DNA of 64,000 nucleotides. Origin: Bacillus sp. J33 (GTDB lineage Bacteria; Bacillota; Bacilli; Bacillales; Cytobacillaceae). The DNA is taken from positions 52,991 to 116,990 of the forward strand of contig NZ_KI912519.1 in assembly GCF_000518885.1 (NCBI RefSeq). Reading direction: 5' to 3'. The position numbers and the translations under genes are program-made. Of the stretch, positions 49,767-59,608 are shown piece by piece. The notes beneath the pieces are model-generated. The model was not told where the DNA came from and did no database searches. It saw only the letters and a list, made by a program, of their open reading frames with translations. Numbering within the stretch: position 1 is the first letter of the stretch; each line of letters opens with the position of its first letter.

Positions 49767-49951
49767 AGAAAAGCGTAAGCGCCTTGCCCACGAATGAACG
49801 CAGACTAAGAACGCCACGTCCTGTGGCAACGTCTGCATGACCCGCATCCTGCGGGCCTCAAGCACAAGGCGAGCCTCACGGAAAGGCGTTCTTTGCCTTT
49901 CTGGGAAGGTTGGCTTGTGACCTCAAGTGGGTAGGCACTGGAGCTGGACAG
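49767..49951. repeat. hairpin-rich intergenic repeat, family A, long copy 2
   Basis: It begins AGAAAAGCGTAAGCGCCTTG, ends GGCACTGGAGCTGGACAG, and shares CGCAGACTAAGAACGCCAC, CTGCGGGCCTCAAGC and GAAAGGCGTTCTTT-type stretches with the copy at 8629-8840. It contains a long hairpin of CACAAGGCGAGCC against GGTTGGCTTGTG with GAAAGGC/GCCTTTC inside. With the topA terminator it fills the 407-base gap between topA and trmFO. No gene seen. Confidence 0.8.
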
Positions 49952-50006
49952 CTTTAAAAACAAAAGCCTCCAACTGGAAATATTCTGGATTCCCCACCCG
50001 CAATAG

Positions 50007-50032
50007 AAAAGAGTGAGCGTTTAAGCCCACCC
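50007..50032 (-). terminator. intrinsic terminator of topA
   Basis: Minus-strand RNA GGGUGGGC / GCUCACUC forms an 8-bp stem with two G-U pairs (50011-50018 with 50025-50032), then UUUUCUAUU. It abuts the topA stop codon. Confidence 0.7.
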
Positions 50033-52108
50033 TTAACTTTGCTTTTCTTCTTTGTAGTCGCATTCTACGCACTGAACCTGGACACCTTTTTTGAGTTTTT
50101 TCTCAACAAGAAGGTTGTCACATTTCGGACAGCTTCTTGGCAGCGGCTTATCCCATGAAATAAAGTCGCAATCCGGAAATCTGTCACAGCCGTAAAAGAT
50201 CCTGCGTTTTTTGCTTTTTCTTTCTATTATATTTCCTTCTTTGCATTTCGGGCACTTGACTCCAATATCTTTAACAATCGGTTTGGTGTTTCGGCAATCC
50301 GGGAAATTGCTGCAGGCCATAAACTTGCCGTATCTGCCCATTTTGAAAACCATCGGACTTCCGCACAGTTCGCAATCTTCCCCTGCAGGTTCATCCTTGA
50401 TTTCAACTTCCTGCATTTCTTTTTCCGCCTTCTCCAGGCGCTTTTCAAAGTCCCCGTAAAATTCATCAATGATCTGGACCCAATTCACTTTGCCTTCTTC
50501 CACATAGTCCAGGTCTTTTTCCATTTTCGCGGTAAACTCAATATCAAGGATTTCCGGGAAAAACTCCATCATCAGCTCATGAACAATTTCTCCGAGCTCA
50601 GTAGGAACAAAACGCTTATTATCCAAGGCGACATATCCCCGCTTTTGGATGGTATCCAGAGTCGGCGCGAAAGTTGAAGGACGCCCAATGCCCTGTTCTT
50701 CAAGAGTTTTTACCAGCCTTGCTTCCGTGTATCTAGGGGGAGGCTGAGTAAAATGCTGTTTTGGTTCGATATCCTTCTTAAGCACCTCATCCCCTTCCTT
50801 TAAGTCAGGAAGCATATTATCTTTTTCTTCAGACTGGTCATCCGTTCCCTCTACATAGACCTTCATAAAGCCTGGGAATTTCACCTTGGAGCCAGTAGCA
50901 CGGAAAATCACTTCTCCGTTTTTAAGGTCGACACTCATAGTATCCATAATCGCTGGAGCCATTTGGCTTGCGACAAATCGCTCCCATATGAGCCTGTATA
51001 ATCGAAGCTGATCCCGCGACAAATATTCTTTCAAGCTTGCAGGTGATCTTAATGTACTTGTCGGGCGGATGGCCTCATGGGCATCCTGGGCATTGCTGTT
51101 TTTCTTCTCTTTTTTCTTTCCGCTCTGCAAAAACTCTTTACCGTATGAGCTTTGAATATATTCAGCTGCTTCGTTTTGGGCAAGTTCGGAAATTCGTGTC
51201 GAGTCTGTTCTCATATAGGTAATTAAACCGACCGTTCCTTCTTTTCCAAGATCAATGCCTTCATAAAGCTGCTGGGCAAGCATCATTGTTTTCTTAGCCC
51301 GGAAATTCAATTTTCTTGCAGCTTCCTGCTGCAGGGATGACGTCGTAAATGGAGCAGCTGGGTTCCGCTTTCGTTCTTTTTTTGTAACAGAAGCGACTTC
51401 GAATTTATTGCCCTTCATTTTCCTTAGTATATCCTGGACATCGCTTTCAGACTTTAATTCAACTTTTTCATTTTCCAATCCGTAAAAAGCTGCCTCAAAG
51501 GCTGTTTTTCCTTTTAAGAACTCCCCATCAATGGACCAGTACTCTTCTGGTACAAAGCTCTTGATTTCTTTCTCACGGTCGATTATTAATCGTACCGCAA
51601 CGGATTGGACCCTTCCTGCACTTAAGCCCTTTTTCACTTTCTTCCATAGTAATGGGCTTATGTTATAACCAACCAGCCTATCTAGCATCCTTCTTGCTTG
51701 CTGTGCATCTACCAGGTCCATATTAATTGCCCTTGGATGCTTAAAAGATTCTTTTATTGCATCCTTTGTAATTTCGTTAAAAACAACACGGCATTCAGAA
51801 TTAACATCCATATCCAAGCTATGTGCCAAATGCCAGGCAATAGCCTCACCTTCACGATCCGGGTCAGCCGCGAGGTAAATCTTCTTAGCCTTTTTGGCCG
51901 CAGACTTAAGTTCCTTTAAAACAGGACCCTTCCCCCGAATGGTTATGTACTTTGGTTTAAAGTTATTTTCCACATCTATTCCGGTTTGGCTTTTAGGCAA
52001 ATCCCTAACATGCCCCATGGAAGCTTTCACTTTGTATTTTTTTCCTAGATAACGTTCAATCGTTTTCGCCTTAGCAGGTGATTCGACGATTACAAGAAAC
52101 TCTGACAT
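50033..52108 (-). CDS. topA: DNA topoisomerase I
   Basis: It relaxes negative supercoils by a type IA mechanism. 691 residues. N-terminal Toprim domain ([31 protein letters not shown]), catalytic Tyr in [14 protein letters not shown] (near 305), and three C-terminal Cys4 zinc modules (CELCGSPM...CSNFPDC, CPKCKEG...CDRFPDC, CPKCDNL...CVEC). ATG at 52108 follows AAGGAGGACTATTG. The TTG just before is unlikely. Preceded by a long structured leader with its own promoter candidate. Confidence 0.98.
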   Translation of the reverse strand: MSEFLVIVESPAKAKTIERYLGKKYKVKASMGHVRDLPKSQTGIDVENNFKPKYITIRGKGPVLKELKSAAKKAKKIYLAADPDREGEAIAWHLAHSLDMDVNSECRVVFNEITKDAIKESFKHPRAINMDLVDAQQARRMLDRLVGYNISPLLWKKVKKGLSAGRVQSVAVRLIIDREKEIKSFVPEEYWSIDGEFLKGKTAFEAAFYGLENEKVELKSESDVQDILRKMKGNKFEVASVTKKERKRNPAAPFTTSSLQQEAARKLNFRAKKTMMLAQQLYEGIDLGKEGTVGLITYMRTDSTRISELAQNEAAEYIQSSYGKEFLQSGKKKEKKNSNAQDAHEAIRPTSTLRSPASLKEYLSRDQLRLYRLIWERFVASQMAPAIMDTMSVDLKNGEVIFRATGSKVKFPGFMKVYVEGTDDQSEEKDNMLPDLKEGDEVLKKDIEPKQHFTQPPPRYTEARLVKTLEEQGIGRPSTFAPTLDTIQKRGYVALDNKRFVPTELGEIVHELMMEFFPEILDIEFTAKMEKDLDYVEEGKVNWVQIIDEFYGDFEKRLEKAEKEMQEVEIKDEPAGEDCELCGSPMVFKMGRYGKFMACSNFPDCRNTKPIVKDIGVKCPKCKEGNIIERKSKKRRIFYGCDRFPDCDFISWDKPLPRSCPKCDNLLVEKKLKKGVQVQCVECDYKEEKQS

Positions 52109-52340
52109 CAATAGTCCTCCTTGAGAGGGAATTTTTCATTCAGGCAAAATCAATTTTGAAGGACTTCTGCTCGCCTTATATAAAGATTGATCTTTGCGTC
52201 TTTGGCTGAATGGCCATTTATATATCCATTTCCGGATGACGGTATTGCCACTCCGGATCAAACATTATTTTTCGTTTTATTTTTAGTATGCCAGTTCCCT
52301 TTTAACCAGCTTTACTGTACATCTCCGTGAAATATTCATT
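52109..52340 (-). promoter_or_regulatory. long structured leader of topA
   Basis: About 225 untranslated bases between the candidate promoter and topA. Visible stems on the minus strand: GCUGGUU/AACUGGC (52290-52296 with 52304-52310), a bulged CCGGA-UG/CA-UCCGG hairpin (52231-52257), and AAAGAU/AUCUUU further down. No terminator and no reading frame. I do not recognise a known riboswitch. Confidence 0.4.
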
Positions 52341-52370
52341 ATTATTCTACATTCTATTCAGGTTTGTCAA
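52341..52370 (-). promoter_or_regulatory. candidate promoter of topA
   Basis: A perfect TTGACA (52365-52370), 18-base spacer, AATAAT (52341-52346) on the minus strand. Best SigA-type match in the 776-base gap between dprA and topA. Confidence 0.5.
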
Positions 52371-52544
52371 ACATAAACGGACTTTTTTCGAAACCGTTTA
52401 CAACGATTAACCAGAAAATCCCAAAATGCACACGGTGTGATTTCCTTTCAGATACCTGTTGCAAAATGTATAACAGTTTTAATAGAATTTCAACCCTTTT
52501 GTAAAAAATCCTTTAAATTAACTTATAAAAAAAGGGCACATTTC

Positions 52545-52790
52545 TCATAAATTGTTGTTTTTATTTTGCCCGTTGATTTCCAATGCGGGCACTCAAGCTT
52601 TCCCCGCGGGGAGGAATGTGAGCCTCCTCGGCTTCGTATGGGGGATCTCCCACTCCCTCTCTTCTGAGCAAGACATTGAAAAAGAATCCATTAATAAACA
52701 CCTCGCCGCAAGAAAATGCGAATGCATTTTCGAGGATCAATTCCCTCCGCTCCAATTAACTCAGTTTGTTAACCTTAGCTAGCCCTGAAA
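52545..52790. repeat. family B MITE-like repeat
   Basis: It starts TCATAAATTGTTGTTTTTA (18 of 19 bases shared with 60628-60646), then CCGTTGATTTC, GGGCACTC, GCTTTCCCCGCGGGG and GAGCCTCCTCGG, and ends near CTCCGCTCCAATTAAC. Small frames on both strands inside (52552-52782 and 52561-52755) are artefacts of the repeat. Outer boundary on the right is uncertain (52775-52805). Confidence 0.65.
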
Positions 52791-52884
52791 AGCAACAAAT
52801 TTTAGCAAACAGCGTAAAAAAAAGATTTTTATTGCAGGAAAGAGGGCCCACCGGTAAGAATCAAGACTTACTTTCTTCCATTTT

Positions 52885-53760
52885 TTAGTACATGAATTCA
52901 TCCAGAATATCTTCAGCAGTTTTAACAAGCTTGGCCCCTTGCTGGATCAATTCATTAGAACCTGCTGAATAGGCGCTTAAGACGCTTCCCGGGACTGCAA
53001 AAACATCCCTGCCTTCCTGGACTGCATAGTTAGCGGTTATGAGAGAGCCGCTTTTGCTTTTAGCCTGTATGATCAAGGTTCCTCTGCTAATCCCGCTGAT
53101 TATGCGGTTCCTCATTGGAAACTGCCACCGCGATGGCCTTGTGTTAGGCGGATATTCAGAGACGACAAGATGATTTTCCATCATCTCATAAGCAAGCTTT
53201 TGATTAGCCTGGGGGTAAATATGAAATAGACCTCCTGCTATAACACCAATTGTTCTTCCTCCATGTTTTATAGCCTCTCTGTGTGCAATTCCATCTATAC
53301 CGGCTGCCAGTCCGCTCACAATAATTATGCCGGTTTCTATTAGCTTCGGAAATAAATGCTGAATTACTCTTTCGCCATACTCAGTCGCCTGCCTGGAACC
53401 GACTACGGCAAGATGGGGCCCAATTTTTAATAGTCTAACATCTCCTTTCGCATATATAACCCAGGGAGGCTGGTATGTTTCTTTTAATAAATCAGGGTAT
53501 TCTTCATCGAAAAGAGTGATAATTTTAATGTCATTAGGGGAGTATTGGCGGATTTGCTCATGTATCTGTTCAGAATGCAGGTCACGAAGAGCTTCTGAAA
53601 GGGCATCATGACTATTAAACAATGGCGAAGCTGAACGGTAAAAAGATTCATTGTAAAGAGATTTCAATTGGGGATCTTTTTTAAGGATGTTTAAAATCAT
53701 TTTCCAGCTTACACCCTTGCAATGGTGCAAATGGGCAAGCCTCATATTGAATTCTTCCAT
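52885..53760 (-). CDS. dprA: DNA processing protein DprA (Smf)
   Basis: It loads RecA on incoming single-stranded DNA in transformation. 291 residues with a Rossmann-like fold. VVGSRQATEYGERV near 117-130, SGLAAGIDGIAHREAI near 148-163, IGVIAGGLFHIYP, FPMRNRIISGIS and SGSLITANYAVQEGRDVFAVPGS blocks are all present. No C-terminal winged helix, as in B. subtilis. ATG follows CAGGAGGTTTTCC. Confidence 0.97.
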   Translation of the reverse strand: MEEFNMRLAHLHHCKGVSWKMILNILKKDPQLKSLYNESFYRSASPLFNSHDALSEALRDLHSEQIHEQIRQYSPNDIKIITLFDEEYPDLLKETYQPPWVIYAKGDVRLLKIGPHLAVVGSRQATEYGERVIQHLFPKLIETGIIIVSGLAAGIDGIAHREAIKHGGRTIGVIAGGLFHIYPQANQKLAYEMMENHLVVSEYPPNTRPSRWQFPMRNRIISGISRGTLIIQAKSKSGSLITANYAVQEGRDVFAVPGSVLSAYSAGSNELIQQGAKLVKTAEDILDEFMY

Positions 53761-53840
53761 GGAAAACCTCCTGAGTTGATTTTTAAATTGAAGATTAGAA
53801 AGTAGAGATGGGAATTTAGCGGGGACTTGCGATGTAGAAA

Positions 53841-53866
53841 TAGTCCCCCATTATACCGGGGGACTA
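53841..53866 (-). terminator. probable terminator of sucCD
   Basis: A perfect 9-bp stem (53841-53849 with 53858-53866, TAGTCCCCC arms), loop of 8, then UUUCUAC on the minus strand. GC-rich but with a short U tail. Between the sucD stop and dprA. Confidence 0.55.
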
Positions 53867-53907
53867 CTCTTACAGTGATACAGGTGTAATTACCCATTAA
53901 TTATAGA

Positions 53908-54810
53908 TTAATGAGTTTTACACTTATCATAAAGGCCTTTTTCTTTTAATACCTTAATTAAAGTTTCACCCATTACGGATGGAGTATCTGCTACTTGGAT
54001 TCCGCACTCGTTCATAACACGGATCTTTTCATCAGCAGTTCCTTTTCCTCCGGAAATGATGGCGCCGGCATGGCCCATACGCTTTCCTGGAGGTGCAGTG
54101 CGTCCGCCGATGAAGCCTACAACAGGCTTAGTCATGTTTGCTTTAACCCATTCTGCAGCTTCTTCTTCAGCTGTTCCTCCGATTTCACCAATCATGATTA
54201 CAGCGTATGTTTCAGGGTCTTCGTTGAATGCCTTTAATACATCGATGAAGTTTGTTCCGTTAACTGGGTCTCCCCCAATACCAACTGCAGTAGATTGACC
54301 GATGCCAGCCTGAGATAACTGGTGTACTGCTTCATAGGTCAATGTTCCAGAACGGGAAACAACCCCAACATGCCCTTTAGTATGGATATATCCGGGCATA
54401 ATACCAATTTTGCACTCTTCAGGAGTAATAACACCTGGACAGTTAGGCCCAACAAGGCGAGTTTTCTTGCCCTCCATATAACGCTTAACTTTTACCATAT
54501 CCAACACAGGAATATGTTCGGTGATACAGATTGCAAGATCAAGTTCTGCATCAACCGCTTCAAGAATCGCATCTGCTGCGAATGGAGCCGGAACATAGAT
54601 TACTGAAGCGTTGGCACCTGTTGCTTTAACTGCTTCCTCTACAGTATTGAAAACGGGAACACCCTCTACTTCGGTACCGCCTTTTCCTGGAGTTACACCG
54701 CCGACAATTTTAGTTCCGTATTCAAGCATTTGCTTTGTATGGAAAAGGGCAGTCGAACCAGTAATCCCTTGAACAATAACTTTAGTATCCTTATTAATAA
54801 ATACGCTCAC
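53908..54810 (-). CDS. sucD: succinyl-CoA ligase (ADP-forming) alpha subunit
   Basis: With SucC it converts succinyl-CoA to succinate with substrate-level phosphorylation. 300 residues. CoA-binding Rossmann part ([20 protein letters not shown]), [21 protein letters not shown], and the active-site histidine loop [17 protein letters not shown] near 246. Starts at GTG after AAAGGAGAATTAAC. A 125-base gap to sucC contains a long two-tier hairpin (TAAAGCCA at 54861 with TGGCTTTA at 54891) without a U tail. Confidence 0.98.
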   Translation of the reverse strand: MSVFINKDTKVIVQGITGSTALFHTKQMLEYGTKIVGGVTPGKGGTEVEGVPVFNTVEEAVKATGANASVIYVPAPFAADAILEAVDAELDLAICITEHIPVLDMVKVKRYMEGKKTRLVGPNCPGVITPEECKIGIMPGYIHTKGHVGVVSRSGTLTYEAVHQLSQAGIGQSTAVGIGGDPVNGTNFIDVLKAFNEDPETYAVIMIGEIGGTAEEEAAEWVKANMTKPVVGFIGGRTAPPGKRMGHAGAIISGGKGTADEKIRVMNECGIQVADTPSVMGETLIKVLKEKGLYDKCKTH

Positions 54811-54935
54811 GTTAATTCTCCTTTCTGGTCTAACGAGTGACCTTCAGGGGTTCCCGGTGCTAAAGCCAATCATAGGAAACTGCTCCTGTCTGGCTTTATG
54901 CTGCCGGTACCTGAACGGCCGCTCAATTTTTAGTT

Positions 54936-56096
54936 TTAACCTACTAATGTAACGATTTTTTGTGCGCCGTCAGCCATTGATTCAGCTGCAATGATATCAA
55001 TATCGGATTCAGCAAGGATTTTCTTGCCCAATTCTACATTTGTACCTTCCAAACGTACAACTAAAGGCACACTTAAGCCTACTTGTTTCGCTGCTTCCAC
55101 TACACCAGTAGCGATGACGTCACATTTCATGATTCCGCCAAAGATATTAACAAAAATACCTTTTACGTTTTTATCAGAAAGGATGATTTTGAAAGCCTCT
55201 GTAACTTTCTCGGCAGTTGCTCCGCCCCCAACATCAAGGAAGTTAGCAGGGTCTCCGCCGTAATGCTTAACGATATCCATAGTGGCCATCGCCAATCCTG
55301 CACCATTAACCATGCAGCCGATATTTCCATCAAGGGAAATGTAGCTTAAATCGTATTTTGAAGCTTCAATTTCTTTTGGATCTTCCTCTTCTAGGTCGCG
55401 AAGCGCCAGAATATCTTTTTGGCGATATAAAGCATTTGAATCAAAGTTTAATTTCGCATCCAATGCCATTACTTTTCCGTCGCCAGTAACAACAAGCGGA
55501 TTGATTTCAGCGATTGAGCAATCCTTGTCAATGTACGCTCTGTATAAGCCCATCATAAACTTGACAGCTTGTCCCACTAGTTTGCTTGGAATATTGATAT
55601 TGAAAGCAATTCTGCGGGCCTGGAATGCTGTCAGACCAAGGACTGGATCGATTTCTTCCTTGAAGATTTTTTCAGGAGTTTTTTCTGCCACTTCTTCAAT
55701 TTCAGTGCCGCCCTCTTCAGAAGCCATTAATACAACGCGGGAAGTTGCACGATCCAATACTAAACCAACATAGTATTCTTTTTTAATGTCACAGCCCTCT
55801 TCGATAAGTAAGCGCTTTACTTCCTTTCCTTCTGGGCCAGTTTGGTGTGTCACAAGTGTTTTTCCTAAAATTTCACTTGCATATGTACGTACTTCTTCTA
55901 AATTTTTGGCAACTTTTACACCGCCAGCTTTTCCTCGTCCACCAGCATGGATTTGAGCTTTAACAACACAAACCTCAGTGCCAAGTTCTTTGGCAGCTTC
56001 AACAGCTTCCTCAACCGTAAATGCAACTTTTCCGTTCGGAACTGCTACCCCGTATTGTCTGAGGACTTCTTTACCTTGATACTCATGTATATTCAT
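54936..56096 (-). CDS. sucC: succinyl-CoA ligase (ADP-forming) beta subunit
   Basis: The ATP-grasp nucleotide-binding subunit of the TCA-cycle enzyme. 386 residues. [17 protein letters not shown] at the start, [17 protein letters not shown], and the C-terminal [19 protein letters not shown] and [18 protein letters not shown] blocks are typical. Ribosome site TAGGAGGATGGGAA. First gene of sucCD. Confidence 0.98.
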   Translation of the reverse strand: MNIHEYQGKEVLRQYGVAVPNGKVAFTVEEAVEAAKELGTEVCVVKAQIHAGGRGKAGGVKVAKNLEEVRTYASEILGKTLVTHQTGPEGKEVKRLLIEEGCDIKKEYYVGLVLDRATSRVVLMASEEGGTEIEEVAEKTPEKIFKEEIDPVLGLTAFQARRIAFNINIPSKLVGQAVKFMMGLYRAYIDKDCSIAEINPLVVTGDGKVMALDAKLNFDSNALYRQKDILALRDLEEEDPKEIEASKYDLSYISLDGNIGCMVNGAGLAMATMDIVKHYGGDPANFLDVGGGATAEKVTEAFKIILSDKNVKGIFVNIFGGIMKCDVIATGVVEAAKQVGLSVPLVVRLEGTNVELGKKILAESDIDIIAAESMADGAQKIVTLVG

Positions 56097-56409
56097 TTCC
56101 CATCCTCCTATCTAACTGTTCAAAAATATAGACTGCGCTTTCATTTTATAAAATGACACTACCCTTGTCTACCATTTACTCTAAAATATTATATTTCTTT
56201 AAAAATTAAAAATATTAAAAAGCAAAAAAACCCCTATAAGCACAGTAATTTCAGGCATAAATAATCATGAAATTATTTTATTGAAATAAAGAAAACCGCC
56301 CGACTGAGCAGTTTTCTATCATTAAATATTAATTGTTTTCCGACAGCTTCACCAATGGAAACGCTATCATAAATTAATCACTATTTTTTATTTGGTTTCT
56401 TAAAATAAA
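56097..56409 (-). other. 313-base gap between ylqH and sucC
   Basis: It holds the terminator of the upstream operon (56286-56317), a very AT-rich stretch with a TATAAT-like box, and a cre-like site on the minus strand at 56130-56143 (TGAAAGCGCAGTCT, 12 of 14 to the loose CcpA consensus). No gene seen. The sucC promoter must be here, but no clear -35 is visible. Confidence 0.5.
56286..56317 (-). terminator. intrinsic terminator of the rnhB-ylqG-ylqH unit
   Basis: Twelve pairs with two G-U (56290-56301 with 56306-56317), tetraloop AGUC, then UUAUUUC on the minus strand. About 90 bases after the ylqH stop. Confidence 0.8.
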
Positions 56410-56706
56410 TTATTTCTCCCCATGCATATCGCCCGCTGCTTGGTCTGTCCTGTAAATAAATGCAAAGACCTCAGCAACAGCCTGAAAGAGTTCTTCAGGT
56501 ATTCTTTCATTCATATCCAGTTTCCCCAGCAGTTCTACCAGAGTTGGGTCCTCCTGCACCGGGATGTTGTGTTCCTTGGCTTTAGCAAGAATGTTTTCAG
56601 CAACCAGACCTCTTCCCTTTGCGGAAATTCTTGGAGATGCTTCCACATTGGGATCATACGTAAGGGCTACTGCTTCTTTTTTAGAACTACTTTCCCCACT
56701 TTTCAT
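56410..56706 (-). CDS. ylqH: YlqH, free-standing FlhB C-terminal domain homologue
   Basis: 98 residues matching the part of FlhB after its autocleavage site. AVALTYDPNVEASPRISAKG parallels FlhB AIALSYDETRGDAPIVVAKG, and RIPEELFQAVAEVFAFIYR parallels IPEEFFKAVAEILAYVYR. The NPTH motif and membrane part are absent, so it looks like a pre-cut FlhB-CC fragment. It overlaps ylqG by 4 bases (ATGA). Function unknown. Homologues can partly replace FlhB-CC in some studies of the family, but I infer no role here. Confidence 0.88.
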   Translation of the reverse strand: MKSGESSSKKEAVALTYDPNVEASPRISAKGRGLVAENILAKAKEHNIPVQEDPTLVELLGKLDMNERIPEELFQAVAEVFAFIYRTDQAAGDMHGEK

Positions 56707-58607
56707 ATTTTCAAATCCACTCCCGTGAAATGGCTTGGCTGTCCAACAAATGTTATTGGTTTTCGTTTAGCCATAGAGCTTCCATCTTTATCCGGCTTTT
56801 GGAAGGTTACCGAGGACAATTTATAGTTCAGCTTATCCAAATTTTCTCTTAATTTTGCAATAAGTGGAGCTGAAAGTGGCTTCAGAGACTCATGGCCGTT
56901 AACAACAGAGATATTCATAACCCTGTTTTGGATATGTATGTCAACCATGGTTTCTTGCAAATACTCCAGATTTAAATAGAATAGGACCCGGCAATAGCTC
57001 GGATCAATTTCTCCCTTATCTGTTTTCCTTCCGCTCCATTGCATTGTCAAATCGGTCACTTTCCCCCATAATGCAACGGGCAGCTGAAGCACAAGATGCT
57101 GCTGCGGTCCTGTTTCTTGTGAGAGGGCCTGGAAGCCTGTTATTTTATGCAGTAGCCTTTCGGCAGCATCTTTTACTGAGAACGGCAGTTCTTCGTTTAA
57201 AAGGCCTATTAGCAGCGGTTTAAGCATGTTCAACTTGCCAGCAGCTTCATCCCCTGGCATCTCTGGAAATTTAGCCAGATCATGTTCATAGGATAACCCT
57301 AGTGTATGAATAAGAATTTTTAAGTGGCTTTTTATGTTTTGCTGATCGTACCTTAAGGGGGTGTCAGTCTGAATGCTGGTTTTCAAGTCTGATAATAGCG
57401 TTCTTTCCTGTGTTTGCAGTCTTGCTTCAAGCAATCCGGTCTCCCCTGCCAAATAGCTTCCCAGGTTTACAGATGCTTGTTTAAGCTTACTTTCACCGAA
57501 AATTGATGATAATCCGACTCCTGATACCGTGAGGTCAACATCTCTTTTTATAAGCAATACACCTTTTATAAGGGGCAGGATCCTATTCTCTTCAACAGGA
57601 ATGGAGAGTCGTCCTATTCGAGCATGAATGAGCATTCTTTGTATCTCGTTTAAAATTTGAGTTTGACTGGGGAATCCTTGTGTGCCGCCAATCATCCTGC
57701 CAATTTTCGCCAGACTTAGTATAAACTCTTGCCTGCTGCCTGTTTGATTAGATTGAAGCAATTCCTTTAAAGCATCCCCAATCAAAGGCTTTATTGGACT
57801 ATTGCTATGTAAGCTCAATCCATCTATTGCCTTCTTTAATTCTATTGTCTCACTAGCGTGTTCCGCAACAAGTTTAAAAGCTTTCATGATATTGAAAGCT
57901 GCTTGTGAGTTCGCCTCGTTTTTTGGAAATAGCCAGGCGGACGCAAGTTTTTCTGCTGCGGCTTGACCAGATTTTTCCCGTATAGTCTTTGATAATTCAT
58001 TTAATAGGCTGCTTACTTTCTGGCCCCTGGGAGAAAGTTCATTTTGTTTTAGCTTTTCTATCAAATTTCCCATAAGGTCTGTTAGCGGTTCCCCGTCCAA
58101 GGCAGTTGACAGCGACAAGACAACCTCTTTTGTGAATGGCAATTGCCTGACCATCAGCTCTTTTACTGCACGAAGCAAACCTTCAAGCGGTTCTCCATCC
58201 TTAAGCAGATCGGAAACAAGCAGTATCGTATCTGCTGTAATAGGGAGCTGTTCCTTTAGAAAAAACTGTACCAGCATTTTATGTTCTTTCGATGCAGTCA
58301 ATCCAAGCTGACTAAGCAGGCTCTCAATTGGTGATTCCCTTTTCGCTAGGCCTCCTGAATCCATAACCTTAAGCCGCAGGACCCCATCACCAGGCTGAAC
58401 TTTAAACCAGTACCTGCTGTTTGCCGATAAAGACATTTCCAGATGAGCAATTGCTTTATGAGAGCCTAATTGAACCTCTGCTGTCTGATTAGGAAATAGC
58501 TTTGTTATTTTCCCGTTAATAATTTGCCCTGGCATAAAGGTTTTAGATTTTCCTGAATAGCTCTTGTCTTGCCCTATTAAATCCCGGATTATTTCAGAGG
58601 GCTTCAT
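56703..58607 (-). CDS. ylqG: YlqG, large protein with FliK-like C-terminal domain
   Basis: 634 residues. An N-terminal OB-like stretch (PGQIINGKITKLFPNQTAEVQLGSHK, about 25-55) is followed by a long helical region (about 100-470). The C-terminal 120 residues look like a FliK hook domain (QLPVALWGKVTDLTMQWSG, with LKPLSAPLIAKLRENLDKLNYKL near 590). No signal peptide or membrane segment. Located 11 bases after rnhB and overlapping ylqH, so a FliK-like and FlhB-CC-like pair is encoded outside fla/che. Role not established. Confidence 0.82.
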   Translation of the reverse strand: MKPSEIIRDLIGQDKSYSGKSKTFMPGQIINGKITKLFPNQTAEVQLGSHKAIAHLEMSLSANSRYWFKVQPGDGVLRLKVMDSGGLAKRESPIESLLSQLGLTASKEHKMLVQFFLKEQLPITADTILLVSDLLKDGEPLEGLLRAVKELMVRQLPFTKEVVLSLSTALDGEPLTDLMGNLIEKLKQNELSPRGQKVSSLLNELSKTIREKSGQAAAEKLASAWLFPKNEANSQAAFNIMKAFKLVAEHASETIELKKAIDGLSLHSNSPIKPLIGDALKELLQSNQTGSRQEFILSLAKIGRMIGGTQGFPSQTQILNEIQRMLIHARIGRLSIPVEENRILPLIKGVLLIKRDVDLTVSGVGLSSIFGESKLKQASVNLGSYLAGETGLLEARLQTQERTLLSDLKTSIQTDTPLRYDQQNIKSHLKILIHTLGLSYEHDLAKFPEMPGDEAAGKLNMLKPLLIGLLNEELPFSVKDAAERLLHKITGFQALSQETGPQQHLVLQLPVALWGKVTDLTMQWSGRKTDKGEIDPSYCRVLFYLNLEYLQETMVDIHIQNRVMNISVVNGHESLKPLSAPLIAKLRENLDKLNYKLSSVTFQKPDKDGSSMAKRKPITFVGQPSHFTGVDLKI

Positions 58608-58618
58608 GCCTTCACCTT

Positions 58619-59398
58619 CTATTCGCTTTCTGCAATATAATCCTTGACCGGAGAAAAACTTTTTCGGTGATGCGGAGTTATGCCGTTTGTTTTTATGGCT
58701 TCAAGATGCTCTTTTGTCCCATAGCCCATATTTTGGGCAAACCCATATTCCGGGCAGCCGGCTCCAATTTCTGCCATCAAGCGATCTCTTGTAACTTTAG
58801 CAATAATTGATGCAGCAGCAATCGAGATACTTTTGCCATCTCCTTTAATTATTGCTTCCATCGGATAAGGCGTTAAAAGCTTAACTGCATCTACCAGGAG
58901 AAAGTCAGGTTTTGGGCTCAATCCTGCTACCGCTGTCAGCATTGCTTTTTTTGTTGCTTCAAATATATTAATTCGGTCAATCTCCTCCGGCTCAATTATG
59001 CCAATGCTGATTGCTTCAGCTTTAGCCTTTATTACTCCATAAAATTCATTCCTTTTTTGCTCTGAGATTTTTTTTGAATCATCAAGGCCCGGCAAAAAGA
59101 AGTTTTCTGGCAGGATGACTGCTGCGGCAACGACTGGTCCAGCGAGGGGACCTCTTCCCACTTCATCAATTCCGGCAATTGATTTAAACCCTTGAGCCCG
59201 ATATTGATTCTCATATTGTGTCATTTCAATATGTTTTTCCCGGATTTTTTTCTGAAGCTGCTGCCGTGAATGCCATTTTGATAAAAGCTGCTGTACGCCT
59301 TTTCTGTCATCTTCTTTTATAGAAAGCATAAATGGATCATTTTGTTCTTTAATTGAATTGAGTTTCTCCTCTATTTGGCGAATCGTCAATCTAGCCAT
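58619..59398 (-). CDS. rnhB: ribonuclease HII
   Basis: It removes ribonucleotides and RNA from RNA:DNA hybrids. 259 residues. The active-site [19 protein letters not shown] starts near 76, with Asp78 and Glu79. [11 protein letters not shown], an Asp in LLVDAVKLL and the [13 protein letters not shown] block follow. An N-terminal helical extension (1-70) is as in B. subtilis RnhB. Starts after AAAGGAGAAAGAA-type site. Confidence 0.97.
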   Translation of the reverse strand: MARLTIRQIEEKLNSIKEQNDPFMLSIKEDDRKGVQQLLSKWHSRQQLQKKIREKHIEMTQYENQYRAQGFKSIAGIDEVGRGPLAGPVVAAAVILPENFFLPGLDDSKKISEQKRNEFYGVIKAKAEAISIGIIEPEEIDRINIFEATKKAMLTAVAGLSPKPDFLLVDAVKLLTPYPMEAIIKGDGKSISIAAASIIAKVTRDRLMAEIGAGCPEYGFAQNMGYGTKEHLEAIKTNGITPHHRKSFSPVKDYIAESE

Positions 59399-59419
59399 TT
59401 CTTTCTCCTTTTATTTCTT

Positions 59420-59608
59420 GGCTGTGTTAAAGCTGAATGTTGATTTTAGCACTCTGTTTATTGGAGCGGAAGATGCTAATCCCGCGAAAACGCAAACGCA
59501 CTTTCTTACAACAAAATGTTCATTCAATGTCCTGCGGGAAGAGCGTCGGTCCGCCCTCGGTTCGCTGAGCACCTGGATAGGAAATCAACAGGCAAGTTTA
59601 ACAGAACC
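59420..59608. mobile_element. family B MITE-like element with 8-bp target duplication
   Basis: The left end (59420-59447, GGCTGTGTTAAAG...GTTGATTTT) and the inverted right end (59581-59608) agree at 21 of 28 positions. Exact TATTTCTT copies flank it at 59412-59419 and 59609-59616. The interior (189 bases in all) includes GGAGCGGAAG, TCCTGCGGGAAGAGCG and GAGCACCTGG, and has no plausible protein. It sits between rbgA and rnhB. Confidence 0.8.

Noticed and set aside
52140..52310. Riboswitch-like words in the topA leader (GGUUAAAAGGGAA as in cobalamin, GACGCAAAG as in cyclic di-GMP-I)
   Set aside because: The remaining conserved cores and stems of either class are missing; short words occur by chance in a leader of this size.
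52552..52782. Small frames on both strands between dprA and topA
   Set aside because: They lie within a repeat and overlap each other.
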